Assembly (NCBI GenBank): GCA_017997855.1
Contig: JAGOEF010000058.1
Location: 1-8,774, forward strand
DNA from: Bacteroidales bacterium
GTDB taxonomy: Bacteria; Bacteroidota; Bacteroidia; Bacteroidales; ML635J-15
DNA length: 8,774 bases
Direction of reading: 5' to 3'
Shown: piece by piece, positions 8,051 through 8,774 of the stretch
Layout: every line of letters starts with the position of its first letter
Numbering within the stretch: position 1 is the first letter of the stretch
Made by a program: the position numbers and the translations under genes
Notes under the pieces: generated by a model
Database searches by the model: none
What the model was told of the DNA's origin: nothing
What the model saw: the letters and a program-made list of their open reading frames with translations, nothing else

Positions 8051-8086
8051 CAAAAAGCATGGTGTTTTCCATGCTTTTTGTCTTTT
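8051..8086 (+). terminator. Intrinsic terminator after the SPFH gene
   Basis: CAAAAAGCATGG (8051-8062) pairs perfectly with CCATGCTTTTTG (8069-8080), giving a 12-bp stem with a 6-base loop TGTTTT. TCTTTT follows at 8081-8086, so the descending arm and tail form a T-rich run. It lies 24 bases after the SPFH stop codon and insulates the HAD gene. Confidence 0.88.
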
Positions 8087-8134
8087 AGCAAACTGCATTG
8101 TTGAAAATATCATATACCGTTTCAAATTAAATTC

Positions 8135-8142
8135 TATTTTTG
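8135..8142 (+). promoter_or_regulatory. -7 promoter box of the HAD phosphatase gene
   Basis: TATTTTTG followed by C is an exact match to the Bacteroidota -7 consensus TAnnTTTG. No convincing TTG is found at the expected -33 distance. Transcription would begin around 8149, giving a leader of about 11 bases before the ATG at 8160. The position after a terminator and before a start codon supports it. Confidence 0.5.
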
Positions 8143-8159
8143 CGACCAGATTTTTTGTG

Positions 8160-8774
8160 ATGAAGACTTATAAACATTTGTTTTTTGATCTCGACCGTAC
8201 ACTTTACGATTTTGAAGCAGGAGCTTTGATAACGCTGAAAGAATTGTATGAAAAATACAATTTGCAGGAGCATTATGTGTCGTTCGAAGAGTTTCATAGC
8301 ATTTACCGGCGCAACAACGATACGCTTTGGAGCCAGTATCGCTACAGAATGATTTCGAAGGATGATTTGCGCTGGATGCGATTTCAGATGACTTTAGCCG
8401 AAAAGAATCTGTTTGACCGTGAACTGGCCGAAAACATTGGAAATGATTATATTGCTTTAAGCCCAGAAAAGTGTCTTTTATTTCCTTTTACCCATGAAGT
8501 GCTTGGTTATCTCAGAACACAATATAATCTCTATCTGATAACCAACGGATTTAAAGAAGTGCAATATAAAAAAATTGACAAATGCAATCTTGCCCAATAT
8601 TTCACGAAAGTCTATACAAGCGAAGAAGTTGGATTTAATAAACCCGAAAAAGCCTATTTTGAGGCTGTTATCAAGGATTCAGGGGCTAATATAGAGGATT
8701 CGCTGGTAATTGGCGACGACCCGGAAGTGGACATTAAAGGGGCTGCCACTATGGCAATCGACACAGTGTGGTTT
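8160..8774 (+). CDS. yjjG: YjjG-family HAD nucleotidase, C-terminus cut by window edge
   Basis: The first 205 residues of a HAD-superfamily phosphatase; the frame is open to the edge, and about 25 residues are probably missing given the usual length near 230. All four HAD motifs are visible: I, DLDRT at 10-14 with nucleophile D10 and acid/base D12; II, ITNG at 127-130; III, GFNKPEKAYF with K161; IV, IGDDPEVDIKGA with D186/D187. A helical cap at about 20-100 between motifs I and II makes it subclass IA. FFDLDRTLYDF, the LWSQYR segment and ITNGFKEVQ resemble YjjG. Family knowledge: YjjG is a 5'-nucleotidase that removes phosphate from pyrimidine nucleotides, including non-canonical ones, as house-cleaning. 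The HAD family is certain and the YjjG assignment is likely; substrate range is inferred. The ATG at 8160 was preferred over the in-frame GTG immediately before it. Confidence 0.9.
   Translation, partial: MKTYKHLFFDLDRTLYDFEAGALITLKELYEKYNLQEHYVSFEEFHSIYRRNNDTLWSQYRYRMISKDDLRWMRFQMTLAEKNLFDRELAENIGNDYIALSPEKCLLFPFTHEVLGYLRTQYNLYLITNGFKEVQYKKIDKCNLAQYFTKVYTSEEVGFNKPEKAYFEAVIKDSGANIEDSLVIGDDPEVDIKGAATMAIDTVWF

Noticed and set aside
8051..8080. The hairpin after the SPFH gene as a small RNA or riboswitch
   Set aside because: Its perfect stem, short loop, T-rich tail and place just after a stop codon are fully explained by an intrinsic terminator.
1..8774. A novel defence, mobile or CRISPR-like system
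   Set aside because: No repeat arrays, transposase or integrase motifs, terminal repeats or toxin-antitoxin-like pairs are visible; every long gene matches a known housekeeping or envelope family.

Overview
The window looks like ordinary chromosome from a member of the Bacteroidota. This rests on TAnnTTTG-type -7 promoter boxes, A-rich translation starts without Shine-Dalgarno motifs, moderate-to-low GC, and protein types familiar from that phylum, above all a giant macroglobulin with an N-terminal helical region. A Bacteroidales/Marinilabiliales-like relative is my guess; no rRNA or marker gene is present to prove it. I see no RNA genes, insertion sequences, CRISPR arrays, phage genes or attachment sites.

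Layout. Bases 1-5086 (minus strand) are one uninterrupted reading frame: the first 1695 residues of a secreted alpha-2-macroglobulin-like protein that runs off the left edge. A 286-bp AT-rich divergent intergenic region (5087-5372) separates it from rfbD (plus, 5373-6239), dTDP-4-dehydrorhamnose reductase. rfbD converges on a uridine-phosphorylase-like nucleoside phosphorylase (minus, 6240-7112), and the two stop codons abut with no base between them. A 99-bp divergent spacer leads to a membrane-anchored SPFH/prohibitin protein (plus, 7212-8027), which ends in a clear intrinsic terminator (8051-8086). A YjjG-like HAD nucleotidase (plus, from 8160) starts from its own promoter and is cut by the right edge.

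The genes do not form an operon. Strands alternate and each gene has its own upstream region. Two themes appear: the cell envelope (macroglobulin, rhamnose sugar-nucleotide synthesis, SPFH membrane scaffold) and pyrimidine salvage or clean-up (nucleoside phosphorylase, HAD nucleotidase). The proximity is suggestive at most. I did not find a new defence or mobile system. The most interesting points are the thioester-bearing macroglobulin with its tyrosine-rich segments and Ser/Met-rich bait-like stretch, the zero-gap convergent junction, and promoters placed so close to the starts that leaders should be very short.
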